Shown here piece by piece: positions 1 through 6,787 of a DNA stretch of 11,340 nt. Where the stretch lies: positions 1 to 11,340 of the forward strand of contig JAFDBU010000009.1 of the NCBI GenBank assembly GCA_019313095.1, written 5' to 3'. The stretch is from Deltaproteobacteria bacterium (GTDB lineage Bacteria > Desulfobacterota > Desulfobulbia > Desulfobulbales > BM004). The stretch's first letter is position 1, and each line of letters opens with the position of its first letter. A program made the position numbers and the translations under genes. The notes beneath the pieces were generated by a model. That model did no database searches and was not told where the DNA came from. It was given only the letters and a program-made list of their open reading frames with translations.

Positions 1-134
1 ATGCCAATACCGGTGTTGTGCAACCATGTCTAGCATTTCAAATATGTTATCATTTCCTGGCAGAAGCAAAAATATATATGTTAAATCAATTTGGGGTTAG
101 CTTATCTGTTTTAAACACGAAGGAAGAGAAGTTT

Positions 135-176
135 ATGAATAACCCGCGTCAATCAAAAGCAATCATCATGCATTAA
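135..176 (+). CDS. possible 13-residue leader peptide upstream of the gate-domain membrane protein
   Basis: A short reading frame, MNNPRQSKAIIMH, starts at an ATG eight bases after AGGAAG (121-126), a good ribosome binding site. It stops at TAA (174-176), one base before the ATG of the next gene. The larger gene has no Shine-Dalgarno of its own because its upstream 20 bases lie inside this mini-ORF. That arrangement suggests translational coupling: ribosomes load at 121-126, finish the leader and restart at 178. The peptide shows no run of one amino acid that would point to classical attenuation. It could be chance, but the placement of the ribosome site is hard to explain otherwise. The function is inferred only from position. 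Confidence 0.35.
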   Translation: MNNPRQSKAIIMH

Positions 177-177
177 T

Positions 178-1146
178 ATGGAGCAGCCGGAATTTTTCAT
201 AATGCTGTGGCAGGGATTGGGCTGGCCACTTCTGCGGCTGGTATTTTTTATTTCCCTCGGCCTGATGATCGGCAACCTCATCGAATCCCTCAACTGGACC
301 CATGGAGTTGCACGGCTGTCTTCACCGCTGATTCGTAATGCCCATTTATCGGATATTACAGGAGCCAGTTTCTCCATGGCCTTTTTTTCGGCGGTAACAG
401 CAAATACCATGCTTTCAGAAGCATATGAGCAAGGCAGGCTTACCAAGCAGGAACTTGTTTTTTCAAATCTATTTAATAGTCTGCCCACATATTTTCTGCA
501 CCTGCCGACCCTTTTTTTTCTGGCCGCGCCACTGCTAAAAGGTGTGGCGTTTGTTTACGTGGGCCTGACTCTTCTTGCCGCTTTTTTACGCACTGTCTGC
601 ATTCTAATTGTCGGCAGGGTGTTGCTTCCCGGCAACAAGGAGCATTGTGTCACCTGTCGGCTTGAGGAAAACAGGGTCAGTTCCCTGGCCCAGGCTTTTC
701 ATAAAGCCTGGGTTCGCTTCCGGAAAAGGATCAAGCGCATACTCCTGGTTACAGTACCAATATATACAGCGGTTTTTATCTTAAACCGTTTTGGTTTGTT
801 TGCTCTGGTGCAGGAATGGCTGGCCCGGCATGTAAAACTTCTTGCCTGGCTGCATCCGGAAAGCCTTGGTGTGGTTGCCCTCCAGCTTACGGCGGAAATA
901 AGCGCCGGTATGGCTGCCGCAGGCGCCCTGCTGGATAACGGCAGCCTGGAAGTCCGCCAGGTTGTTCTGGCCCTGCTGGTGGGGAATGTCGTCTCATCTC
1001 CCATGCGCGCCGTACGGCATCAATTTCCTTTTTATGCCGGGGTGTTCCAGCCTAAACTGGCGGTTGAGCTAATTACCTATAACCAGATTTTCCGTACAGG
1101 TTCCATTATTCTGGTAGGAGTATTTTATTATTTTCTGTCTGCTTAA
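178..1146 (+). CDS. nucleoside-recognition (gate) domain membrane protein
   Basis: This 322-residue protein has multiple membrane segments (about residues 14-34, 62-76, 100-150, 186-212, 228-252, 258-275 and 303-320). It has the two-half layout of the 'nucleoside recognition' gate family (Pfam Gate), also found in the FeoB core and in SpmA/SpmB. The first half carries a segment ending in NTMLSEAY (residues 76-83). The second half carries a small-residue helix TAEISAGMAAAGALL (238-252) followed by GNVVSSPMRAVRH (269-281), both typical of the family. Between the halves lies a basic loop (about 151-187) with a CVTC pair (C157, C160), possibly a metal or redox site. The substrate is unknown and despite the family name may not be a nucleoside. 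The start at 178 has no ribosome site of its own and seems coupled to the leader ORF. The ferredoxin gene follows after 69 bp on the same strand and may be cotranscribed. The family call is from memory of sequence style and is fairly firm; the function is open. Confidence 0.8.
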   Translation: MEQPEFFIMLWQGLGWPLLRLVFFISLGLMIGNLIESLNWTHGVARLSSPLIRNAHLSDITGASFSMAFFSAVTANTMLSEAYEQGRLTKQELVFSNLFNSLPTYFLHLPTLFFLAAPLLKGVAFVYVGLTLLAAFLRTVCILIVGRVLLPGNKEHCVTCRLEENRVSSLAQAFHKAWVRFRKRIKRILLVTVPIYTAVFILNRFGLFALVQEWLARHVKLLAWLHPESLGVVALQLTAEISAGMAAAGALLDNGSLEVRQVVLALLVGNVVSSPMRAVRHQFPFYAGVFQPKLAVELITYNQIFRTGSIILVGVFYYFLSA

Positions 1147-1215
1147 AATAGTATAAGAAACAGGGAACAAATAACTCAGGCGGTGCATAAATAATAAGAA
1201 ATCGGAGGTATTGAA

Positions 1216-1404
1216 ATGGCGGTTTATATTGATGAGGACGAATGCATAGGGTGCGGCACGTGTGAAGAAATATGTCCGCAGGTTTTCAGGCTTGATACCG
1301 AAAAGGAAAAGGCAGAGGTTATCATGCCGAAAGGGGGTCCGGAAGACCTGATTGAGGAAGCCATTGAAAGTTGTCCAGCCTCCTGTATCTATGAGGAAAA
1401 ATAA
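1216..1404 (+). CDS. single-cluster [4Fe-4S] ferredoxin
   Basis: A 62-residue acidic cytoplasmic electron carrier. C10, C13 and C16 in CIGCGTC plus C53 in the ESCPASC motif are the expected four ligands of one [4Fe-4S] cluster. C20 (EEICP) and C57 are two further cysteines. In related Desulfovibrio and Thermotoga monocluster ferredoxins an extra pair outside the cluster can form a disulfide or help switch 3Fe/4Fe forms, so C20/C57 may be such a pair, although C57 sits unusually close to the C-terminus. The length is typical (58-64 residues). There is no second CxxCxxC, so it is not a 2[4Fe-4S] clostridial type. The start is fixed by GGAGG (1204-1208) seven bases before the ATG. Electron partners cannot be deduced. 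The upstream membrane gene may share its transcript, while the downstream hemerythrin gene has its own regulatory region. Confidence 0.93.
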   Translation: MAVYIDEDECIGCGTCEEICPQVFRLDTEKEKAEVIMPKGGPEDLIEEAIESCPASCIYEEK

Positions 1405-1413
1405 TTTTTATCG

Positions 1414-1458
1414 ATTTGACCCAGGTCAAGGATTTGTGTTGTCTTCGGCTTGTATGAT
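1414..1458 (+). promoter_or_regulatory. FNR/CRP-family (HcpR-like) dyad with class II spaced -10 box
   Basis: TTGACC (1416-1421), two bases, then GGTCAA (1424-1429) form a perfect dyad, preceded by AT at 1414-1415. A good -10 hexamer TATGAT lies at 1453-1458. This puts the dyad centre (1422.5) at about -41.5 from a start near 1464, the standard position of a class II activator site for CRP/FNR proteins. From memory, HcpR, the CRP/FNR-family nitrosative-stress regulator of Desulfovibrio and Desulfotalea, uses a closely similar dyad (ATTTGACC-N2-GGTCAA). No typical -35 box is needed in this arrangement. The site would activate the hemerythrin-PAS gene that starts 109 bases downstream. No regulator of this family is encoded in the window, so the identity of the binding protein is inference. 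Confidence 0.6.
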
Positions 1459-1572
1459 CAGGAGAAAATTTTTGCTTAAGACATTGTCTGGTATAAACTC
1501 AGCTAATCAAAACTGATACTTATGAAATAGCGATTTGCATTTTTTATAAATTATATTTCGCGGAGGCGCATT

Positions 1573-2532
1573 ATGGAACACTATACAAGATGGGATGATT
1601 TCCTCGTGTCTGAGCACGAGATGATAGAGCGGGCAATGGCTGTCCTGAAAGCCAACCTGGAAAAGATTGATACAGCGGTCAAGACCCCCTTGCAGATGCA
1701 GCGGGCCATAGATTTCCTGCTGGAATTCGGCGACAAGATACATAATACCAAGGAGGAGAAATTCCTGTTTCCGCTCATGGGCCGGAAGGGGCTTCCGGTG
1801 GAAGGCGGTCCCATAGGTGTTATGCTCATGGAACATGATATGGAACGCAAACTCCTCCAGAAGATGACCGCTGACCTGCCAAGCCTGGCTGAAGCAACAA
1901 CAACCGCCAGGCAAAAATTTGCCGCCGAAGGATTTGAGTATCTTAAAATAAGGGCTGAGCATATTTGGAAGGAAAACGATGTGCTCTACGCCATGGGGCG
2001 CAAGGTCATCAATGAGGAAGAAAACCAGGATCTGTTAAACGAGTTTAAAGGGCTGGATAAGCTTACATACGGGGACAAAGCGAGAGAACATTATGAACAG
2101 ATGCTGAACGAAGTTGAAAAAGACAGTGAGGCCAAAAAACGGCTCATCCGGAATCTTTCCTATGAACAGTTGGACGCCATCCTGGAAACGCTGCCGTTTG
2201 AGGTGACGTTTGTGGATGCTGAAGATACCGTGGCCTATTTTAACAAGCTGGACAAAACCAAGCTCTTTCCGCGGACCCGTTCCGTTATCGGCCGCAAGGT
2301 GGAAAAATGTCACCCGGAAAAAAGTGTCGCCATGGTAAACCAGATTGTCAGCGGTTTCAAGGACCGGACCATGGATCACGCGGAGTTCTGGATTGATTTC
2401 AGGGGAGACAAAATACTTATCCGCTACTACCCGGTGTTCAGCGAAAATGATACGTATATGGGGGTCCTGGAGGTAACGCAGGCAATCGGCGCCATTCAGA
2501 AAATTGAGGGAGAAAAAAGGTTAATCTACTAA
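1573..2532 (+). CDS. hemerythrin-like (HHE) domain protein with C-terminal PAS domain
   Basis: A 319-residue cytoplasmic protein with no signal peptide or membrane segment. Residues about 8-140 form a hemerythrin four-helix bundle with the di-iron ligand set in order: H15 (SEHE), H57 and E61 (HNTKEE), H88 (MEHD), H130 and E134 (EHIWKE). A linker (about 150-195) leads to a PAS domain (about 200-310) of the kind found at the end of DUF438 proteins, with the conserved CHPEKSV segment (about residues 248-254). It lacks the N-terminal DUF438 part of those longer relatives. Hemerythrin domains bind O2 or NO at a di-iron site, and PAS domains sense or dimerise, so a sensor or scavenger of O2/NO is likely. 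No output domain (kinase, HTH or cyclase) follows. The start is supported by GGAGG at 1562-1566. The FNR/HcpR-like dyad upstream fits control by low oxygen or nitrosative stress. Confidence 0.9.
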   Translation: MEHYTRWDDFLVSEHEMIERAMAVLKANLEKIDTAVKTPLQMQRAIDFLLEFGDKIHNTKEEKFLFPLMGRKGLPVEGGPIGVMLMEHDMERKLLQKMTADLPSLAEATTTARQKFAAEGFEYLKIRAEHIWKENDVLYAMGRKVINEEENQDLLNEFKGLDKLTYGDKAREHYEQMLNEVEKDSEAKKRLIRNLSYEQLDAILETLPFEVTFVDAEDTVAYFNKLDKTKLFPRTRSVIGRKVEKCHPEKSVAMVNQIVSGFKDRTMDHAEFWIDFRGDKILIRYYPVFSENDTYMGVLEVTQAIGAIQKIEGEKRLIY

Positions 2533-2750
2533 TCACGAATAGAGTTGATCTAATAAAAAGAGGGGCGGATAAACCTTTCATTTTTTTATAGATGGCGGCG
2601 GTGAGCAGGACAATTACTCAACCAGCTTGAATAACTCTGTTTTTCCCTGCATGGTGAGTATGGAATCAGTGCTGACCTGCAGGAAGGATTATAGGAAGCG
2701 AGGTAATGAAGGGTTATTGCATATTTGTTTTGGAACCTGGCTGATGTTTC

Positions 2751-4085
2751 TTATTGCATTGTGAGCAGATAGGTCCGCAGGTTTATCTTTTTGTTCTGCA
2801 GCCCCAGTTTTTTTCGCAGGTTGTTCCTATGAAATTCCACGGCATTAACTGAGATACTTAGAATATTGGCCGCGTCCTTGTTCGATCTGCCCTGGCGCAC
2901 AAGATCTGCTACCTGAATTTCCCGTGGGCTCAAGTTCAGGTAACTTGAGGAGAGATTGACAGAAAATGAAGAGGTGATTTTCTTGATGTTCTCCTGAATA
3001 ACCCTGACATATTCCAACTGCCGTGTATGTGCCAGGTTTTCCTCCAGCAGATCAAGATAGGGGTTCACCAGCCTGGTAAAATTATCCAGAACTCTGGTTT
3101 CCATCTCTGTTTTATTTTCATTGATTTGCTTCAGAAGGACGCGCAGAGCAGTATTTGTGTTTTTTAGTTCTTCGGCATGCAGCTCGGCCTTCACCTGGGC
3201 CTTGTTCCTTTCGGTAATATCCAGATTGGTACCGATAATTCCCCCGATCTTCCCGTCATTATTAAAAAAGATAGACTTAAATATAATCAGGTCATGTTCC
3301 GTGCCGTCGGGATAGCCGCAAGACACCTCATATGAGATGGTCAGACTTGTCTTTAGGAGGCGCTGATCCTGCTGTTCATGGATACTGGCCAGTTTCGCTC
3401 CGGTTATTTCAGGCTCTGTTTTACCGATAATTTGTTCTTTGCTGGAACCTAGAGATTCTGCAAATGATCTGTTGCAGCCGAGGTAGCGTAAATTGTTATC
3501 CTTAAAATAAACTGGTACCGGAATTGAATCGATAAGGTTCTGCTGGAACCGGACTTGGTTTATGAGGGCTTGGGTTCTCTCGACCACCTTTTTTTCAAGA
3601 CTGCTGCGGTGTGCCCGCAGCTCTCTCTCATTTGCCTTCATTTCGAGACAACGCCTTGCCAGGCAACGAACCTCAATAAGGCTTAAAGGCTTGCGCAGAA
3701 AAAAGTTTACTCCGAGTTCAAAACTTCTTTCCACTTCCTTATCATCGCCATGCCCGGTGATCACCACAACATGATATGGATCTTCGGGCTTTATGTTTAA
3801 CTTTTCAAGAAAACCAAAGCCATCGAGACCCGGCATGCGCAGATCAAGGAATATCAGGTCCGGCTTTTCCTTCTCAATGTGGGTAAGACCTTCTAGTCCG
3901 TTGCCGGCAAAGGCAATTTTACAATTTTCATCTTTCAATATTTTGAACATTGCCTTTTGCAGGGCAGGTTCATCATCAATAACGAGAATTTGGGGAGCAG
4001 TTTTAGAAGCCGGCACATGTGCCTCCACGTGTTGGGGTTTGTTGTCAGAAAAACCGTGAAGAGTTCCAAGTGTTTCGTGCACCAT
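2751..4085 (-). CDS. response regulator: REC-PAS-LuxR-type HTH
   Basis: A 444-residue cytoplasmic regulator. The receiver domain (about 31-150) has the acidic pair D37/D38, phosphoacceptor D81 (FLDLRMPG), T110 and K132 (LRKP). A coiled linker (150-180, with a KKVVERTQAL segment) leads to a PAS domain (about 183-295, ending in NLDITERN). A second helical stretch (295-370) resembles the dimerisation helices that precede HTH domains in PAS-LuxR proteins. The C-terminal LuxR/NarL HTH (384-429) begins LSPREIQVADLV and contains the recognition helix region SVNAVEFHRNNLRKKLGL. All receiver residues are intact, so phospho-control is expected, but no kinase gene adjoins it. The PAS domain may provide a second ligand or redox input. 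The start ATG at 4085 has only a weak ribosome site (GAAG). It is convergent with the hemerythrin gene. Target genes are unknown; a palindrome 48-62 bp upstream may be an autoregulatory site. Confidence 0.9.
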   Translation of the reverse strand: MVHETLGTLHGFSDNKPQHVEAHVPASKTAPQILVIDDEPALQKAMFKILKDENCKIAFAGNGLEGLTHIEKEKPDLIFLDLRMPGLDGFGFLEKLNIKPEDPYHVVVITGHGDDKEVERSFELGVNFFLRKPLSLIEVRCLARRCLEMKANERELRAHRSSLEKKVVERTQALINQVRFQQNLIDSIPVPVYFKDNNLRYLGCNRSFAESLGSSKEQIIGKTEPEITGAKLASIHEQQDQRLLKTSLTISYEVSCGYPDGTEHDLIIFKSIFFNNDGKIGGIIGTNLDITERNKAQVKAELHAEELKNTNTALRVLLKQINENKTEMETRVLDNFTRLVNPYLDLLEENLAHTRQLEYVRVIQENIKKITSSFSVNLSSSYLNLSPREIQVADLVRQGRSNKDAANILSISVNAVEFHRNNLRKKLGLQNKKINLRTYLLTMQ

Positions 4086-4132
4086 ACATTACATTCTTCA
4101 AATCGTAAAATAAGAAGAATATTAGCTAAATG

Positions 4133-4147
4133 CTAGTTTTAAACTAG
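4133..4147. promoter_or_regulatory. 15-bp palindrome upstream of the REC-PAS-LuxR gene
   Basis: CTAGTTT-T-AAACTAG is a perfect palindrome with a single central base. It lies 48-62 bp upstream of the start codon of the LuxR-type regulator, where a promoter-proximal operator would sit. LuxR/NarL-family proteins bind dyads as dimers, so autoregulation is a reasonable guess. The sequence matches no specific consensus that I can name, and AT-rich palindromes of this size occur by chance at a low rate. Confidence 0.35.
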
Positions 4148-4198
4148 TAATAAGTGGACTGTGGCCAGTATAATTTACGTTTACTTCTGAAATAAATT

Positions 4199-4254
4199 AG
4201 GGCCATCCAGTTTACAGCATTTTAACTCTGCCCATGCTGTTTTCGGATGGCCCT
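4199..4254 (-). terminator. nested hairpin, possible terminator of the ABC operon
   Basis: The outer arms AGGGCCATCC (4199-4208) and GGATGGCCCT (4245-4254) are perfect 10-bp complements. Inside them ACAGCAT (4214-4220) pairs perfectly with ATGCTGT (4234-4240), leaving a small internal loop and a 13-base apical loop. Read on the minus strand, the stem is followed by AATTTATTTC, a loose T-rich tail, and lies about 145 bases past the stop codon of the ATPase gene, so it could end the operon transcript. On the plus strand there is no T-run. The two-storey shape is longer than a usual intrinsic terminator, so a structured RNA or a processing/3'-end stabilising element is an alternative. Confidence 0.45.
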
Positions 4255-4323
4255 TTGGGCTTGGGCGTTAGTGTGTAGACGGATCACGCATTCATAAGCA
4301 GGATCCGGCACAGAGGAGGGAAT

Positions 4324-4401
4324 ATGGTACCCCGTCAGCCTGGGAATGCTGATGGTGAAGGGGACACACTGGGCAGAGATTTTTCATTGTCAGTTTTTTA
4401 A
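4324..4401 (+). CDS. doubtful 25-residue ORF behind a strong ribosome site
   Basis: GAGGAGGG (4313-4320) stands three bases before an ATG that opens a 25-codon frame ending at TAA (4399-4401). It overlaps the 3' end of the convergent ABC ATPase gene by four bases. A TATAAT (4169-4174) lies upstream on the same strand, with the nested hairpin between, but has no -35 partner. The peptide is hydrophilic at first and ends FSLSVF; I recognise no family. It may be chance. It is listed because the purine-rich ribosome site is the strongest in the 312-bp gap. Confidence 0.2.
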   Translation: MVPRQPGNADGEGDTLGRDFSLSVF

Positions 4402-5099
4402 TTCGCATAACAGGAACCATCCTTGACATGAATAGTTCTTGATGTGTGTTTGCATGCCTCCGGGTTGTGGGTGACCATGATGATGGTCTGGCCTTCCCTG
4501 TTCAGTTCTTTCAGCAGTTTCATGATTTCATCGGCGGTTTTGCTGTCCAGGTTGCCGGTAGGTTCATCCGCCAGGAGAATGGGCGGCCTGTTTACAATGG
4601 CCCGGGCAATGGCAACCCGTTCCTGTTCGCCGCCTGAAAGCTGGTCCGGCAGCCGTTCTGCTTTGTTTGTCAGGCCGACCCGGGCCAGGACATCGCGGGC
4701 CATTTTGTCCTGTTCTTTTGCTTTTTTGCCTGTGATAGCAAGGGGCAGCTTAACATTTTCCAGCACCGTGAGGTAAGGGATCAACTGGAACGACTGGAAG
4801 ATAACCCCGATGTATTCGCTGCGCAGGTCAGCGCGTTGCTCACTCGTCAGCTTATAGATATCTAGGGAGTCAAGCAGGATCCTGCCGCGGGTCGGGTGGT
4901 TGAGCCCGCCGAGAACCGAAAGCAGGGTTGATTTTCCTGAGCCGGACTGTCCCATGATGGAAACGAATTCTCCATCATCGATATAAAGATCCATTTGCCT
5001 GATCGCCTGCACGTTTGTCTCGCCGTCCTGGTAATCCTTACCGATACCCTGGACCTCAATGAGGTGCTGTACATTAGGTTCAACTGCTGAGTTATGCAT
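4398..5099 (-). CDS. ABC transporter ATP-binding protein (MacB/LolD type)
   Basis: This cytoplasmic ATPase powers the permease encoded just upstream in the operon. Numbered from the longer frame that starts at 5114, it has Walker [10 protein letters not shown] (55-63), Q-loop Q107 (IFQSFQLIP), signature LSGGE (159-163), Walker B ILLADE (179-184) with catalytic E184, the D-loop GNLD, and H-loop H216 (VTHN). The Q-loop context and the [10 protein letters not shown] motif are typical of the LolD/MacB/FtsE group. The signature helix reads [12 protein letters not shown] rather than the common GGQQQRVAIARA, a mild variant. The start at 5099 (residue 6 of the longer frame) is preferred because AAGGA (5107-5111) sits seven bases before it, while the ATG at 5114 has no ribosome site. 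It is the last gene of the operon, 42 bp after the permease stop. Confidence 0.93.
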   Translation of the reverse strand: MHNSAVEPNVQHLIEVQGIGKDYQDGETNVQAIRQMDLYIDDGEFVSIMGQSGSGKSTLLSVLGGLNHPTRGRILLDSLDIYKLTSEQRADLRSEYIGVIFQSFQLIPYLTVLENVKLPLAITGKKAKEQDKMARDVLARVGLTNKAERLPDQLSGGEQERVAIARAIVNRPPILLADEPTGNLDSKTADEIMKLLKELNREGQTIIMVTHNPEACKHTSRTIHVKDGSCYAN

Positions 5100-5141
5100 T
5101 GTGTTATCCTTCATGATAAGTTCTACAATTAATTTAATTTT

Positions 5142-6299
5142 TTACAGGGCCCGAAGCGCTTCACTCGGGTCGAGCTTGCTTGCTTTCTGGGCTGGATAAA
5201 GGCTTGCAATGAGGCTTAAGGCTATAGCCAGTAAAAGCGAGATGCCTCCAAGATTATAGTTAAAGCCTGCAAAGGAAGCGCTTTTTACAACCAGCGGCAG
5301 GGCAGCCCAGGCTATCCCGCTGCCGCCCAGATAACCAAGGAGGCCGCCAACTAAACCAACCACCATGGCCTCTAACAGTATGATCTGCATGACATGGCCA
5401 CGTCGGAAACCAATGGCGCGGAAGATGCCGATCTCGCGGGTCCTTTCATTTACCGATCCCATCATGGTCACGAAAACCAGAAGTGAGCCGATGAAGATAA
5501 CCAGTACGGCAATGCCATAGCTGAATGTTTTGAACATTTCAACAGTCTGCATTTTTGACATCATTGCCTGCCGGAGACCAGTAACCTTTGCTTCCGGGAA
5601 TTTTTCGCCGATCTGCAGAACCAGCTCAGTGATCGGGCAGTCCCTGCAGAAGGCCTGGATCTCAACCATAGATACCTTGCCTTCCTTGTCCAGAATTTTC
5701 TGAAAAGCATGCAGGTCTCCAATGATAATGCCGTCTTCGGATGATCCTGTCGGTTTTAAGATGGAAGTGACTATGAAATCACGCCCGTCAATACCAAGGG
5801 TGTCACCGACTGCCAGATTAAAAGTTGTTGCAGTCTGGGAACCGAGCAAAAGTTCGTTTGTTTCAGTAGGAGGGGCTCCCTCAAACTGCCACCAGTTTTT
5901 GAGCTGCAGCTCGGTTTCAAAATCAACACCCATGAGCAGTACATCTTTATCCCTTACGGTAGTAGCCCCGAGAACTTTAGGAGCTACCAGGCCAAGATTC
6001 TTTGCGTATTCTATAGTCCTAATCTCAGGGATTCTTTCCTCGGCAAATTCCACGGTCTGGTAGTTGACACCGCCCATGGTGATGCCGCCGTAGGAAAGGG
6101 CCAGGTTTTCGCTTCTGGGAACCATGACAATATTTGCCCCATACTGGTCAAGCCTGTCTTCAATATCATGGGTCATTGATTCCGTGATCGACATAAGGGC
6201 GACAATCGTGGCAATACCGATAAAAAGACCCAGGACCAGAAAGATCATTTTGCCTTTACGGCGTTTGAGATTATTGAATGATATATTATGCAGTTTCAC
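5142..6299 (-). CDS. ABC transporter permease, MacB/FtsX type
   Basis: A 385-residue inner-membrane protein with the MacB topology: one N-terminal membrane helix (about 19-40), a periplasmic domain (about 41-258), and three more helices (about 262-282, 303-333 and 352-372). The cytoplasmic coupling segment NERTREIGIFRAIGFRRGHV (284-303) and the C-terminal YPAQKASKLDPSEALRAL are classic FtsX-superfamily features. Such proteins usually act as dimers with a LolD-like ATPase and drive periplasmic events or release rather than simple channel transport. The periplasmic domain carries a CRDC pair (C218, C221), unusual for this family and fitting a metal/thiol role. The start is GTG at 6299, with GAGGG eight to nine bases upstream, inside the last codons of the preceding gene, which ends five bases before. 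That spacing implies tight translational coupling. Substrate unknown; the neighbours suggest metal or thiol handling. Confidence 0.9.
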   Translation of the reverse strand: MKLHNISFNNLKRRKGKMIFLVLGLFIGIATIVALMSITESMTHDIEDRLDQYGANIVMVPRSENLALSYGGITMGGVNYQTVEFAEERIPEIRTIEYAKNLGLVAPKVLGATTVRDKDVLLMGVDFETELQLKNWWQFEGAPPTETNELLLGSQTATTFNLAVGDTLGIDGRDFIVTSILKPTGSSEDGIIIGDLHAFQKILDKEGKVSMVEIQAFCRDCPITELVLQIGEKFPEAKVTGLRQAMMSKMQTVEMFKTFSYGIAVLVIFIGSLLVFVTMMGSVNERTREIGIFRAIGFRRGHVMQIILLEAMVVGLVGGLLGYLGGSGIAWAALPLVVKSASFAGFNYNLGGISLLLAIALSLIASLYPAQKASKLDPSEALRAL

Positions 6300-6304
6300 G
6301 GCGG

Positions 6305-6739
6305 TTATCCCTCAAATTTTGCTTCTTGTTTGATGGTATGCAGGCGCTGTGTATGACCTACCTGATTTAGCAGGATAGCTTTTAAGTCATTCGCCTTGAA
6401 AAATGTATTCAATTCATTTGTTCCGGTTATGGACTTGTCAAAGGTAACCACGATTCTCGAACTGCCTGTATCTGTTTCAATACCCTTGACACCCGCCAGC
6501 TGTTCAATACCGGTGATGACTTCCTGGGGCCATACTTCGGTATTCTGAAGTTTGTAAATGGCGTCATCAAGGTGCCTGGTATTGAAGTAGGCAATTGATT
6601 TGGGTACAATAACAAATCCCAGTCCCAGGATAATTACCATCGATATCATGGCAGCCAGGGTGCCGAAACTGATGCCGCGTTTTTTTACCCCGAGAACTTT
6701 CTCTCTTTTTTCTTTGTATTTTTCCAGATCGTATGCCAT
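6305..6739 (-). CDS. membrane-anchored protein with Cys-less HMA-like domain
   Basis: No firm family recognition. The 144-residue protein starts with a charged cytoplasmic segment (1-21) rich in K and E, one membrane helix (about 24-46), then about 95 residues outside. The outer part, from residue 70, reads like an HMA/ferredoxin-like beta-alpha-beta fold: VITGIEQLAGVKGIETD (74-90), IVVTFDKS (96-103), then NELNTFFKANDLKAILL (108-124). This matches the 'IExLxGVxxV...VxVxyD...ELxxai...Gy' rhythm of HMA domains, but WPQEV stands where MTCxxC should be, so no metal-binding cysteines exist. It may be a docking partner of the exported HMA protein or of the permease. The start at 6739 is chosen because GAGGAAA (6746-6752) lies six bases upstream; the frame stays open to an ATG at 6772 that lacks a ribosome site. 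It sits 48 bp after the lipoprotein gene and 5 bp before the permease gene. Confidence 0.75.
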   Translation of the reverse strand: MAYDLEKYKEKREKVLGVKKRGISFGTLAAMISMVIILGLGFVIVPKSIAYFNTRHLDDAIYKLQNTEVWPQEVITGIEQLAGVKGIETDTGSSRIVVTFDKSITGTNELNTFFKANDLKAILLNQVGHTQRLHTIKQEAKFEG

Positions 6740-6787
6740 TTCAAATTTCCTCATCTTATAAATATCTGTCATTGAGATTTTTGGTTA

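Noticed and set aside
53..78. TGGCAG-like element upstream of the first gene as a sigma-54 promoter
   Set aside because: The -12 element TTGCW is absent at the required spacing.
1507..1962. 151-codon minus-strand frame over the start of the hemerythrin gene
   Set aside because: It overlaps a gene with complete di-iron ligands and a strong ribosome site; it is a shadow frame.
2569..2590. T-run (TTTTTTT) after the hemerythrin-PAS gene as a terminator tail
   Set aside because: The preceding bases form only a three-base AGG/CCT pairing; no convincing stem.
2646..2683. CCTGCA / TGCAGG inverted repeat between the convergent hemerythrin and REC-PAS-LuxR genes
   Set aside because: A six-base stem with a 26-base loop and no T-run on either strand; too weak for a terminator call.
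4169..4174. Plus-strand TATAAT in the 4086-4397 gap as a promoter for a small RNA or the tiny ORF
   Set aside because: No -35-like hexamer at 16-18 bases and no extended -10; kept only as a remark with the tiny ORF.
6508..6518. ACCGGTGATGA inside the anchored HMA-like gene resembles the 8472-8482 sequence
   Set aside because: It lies in coding sequence and is short, so it is most likely chance similarity rather than a second regulator site.
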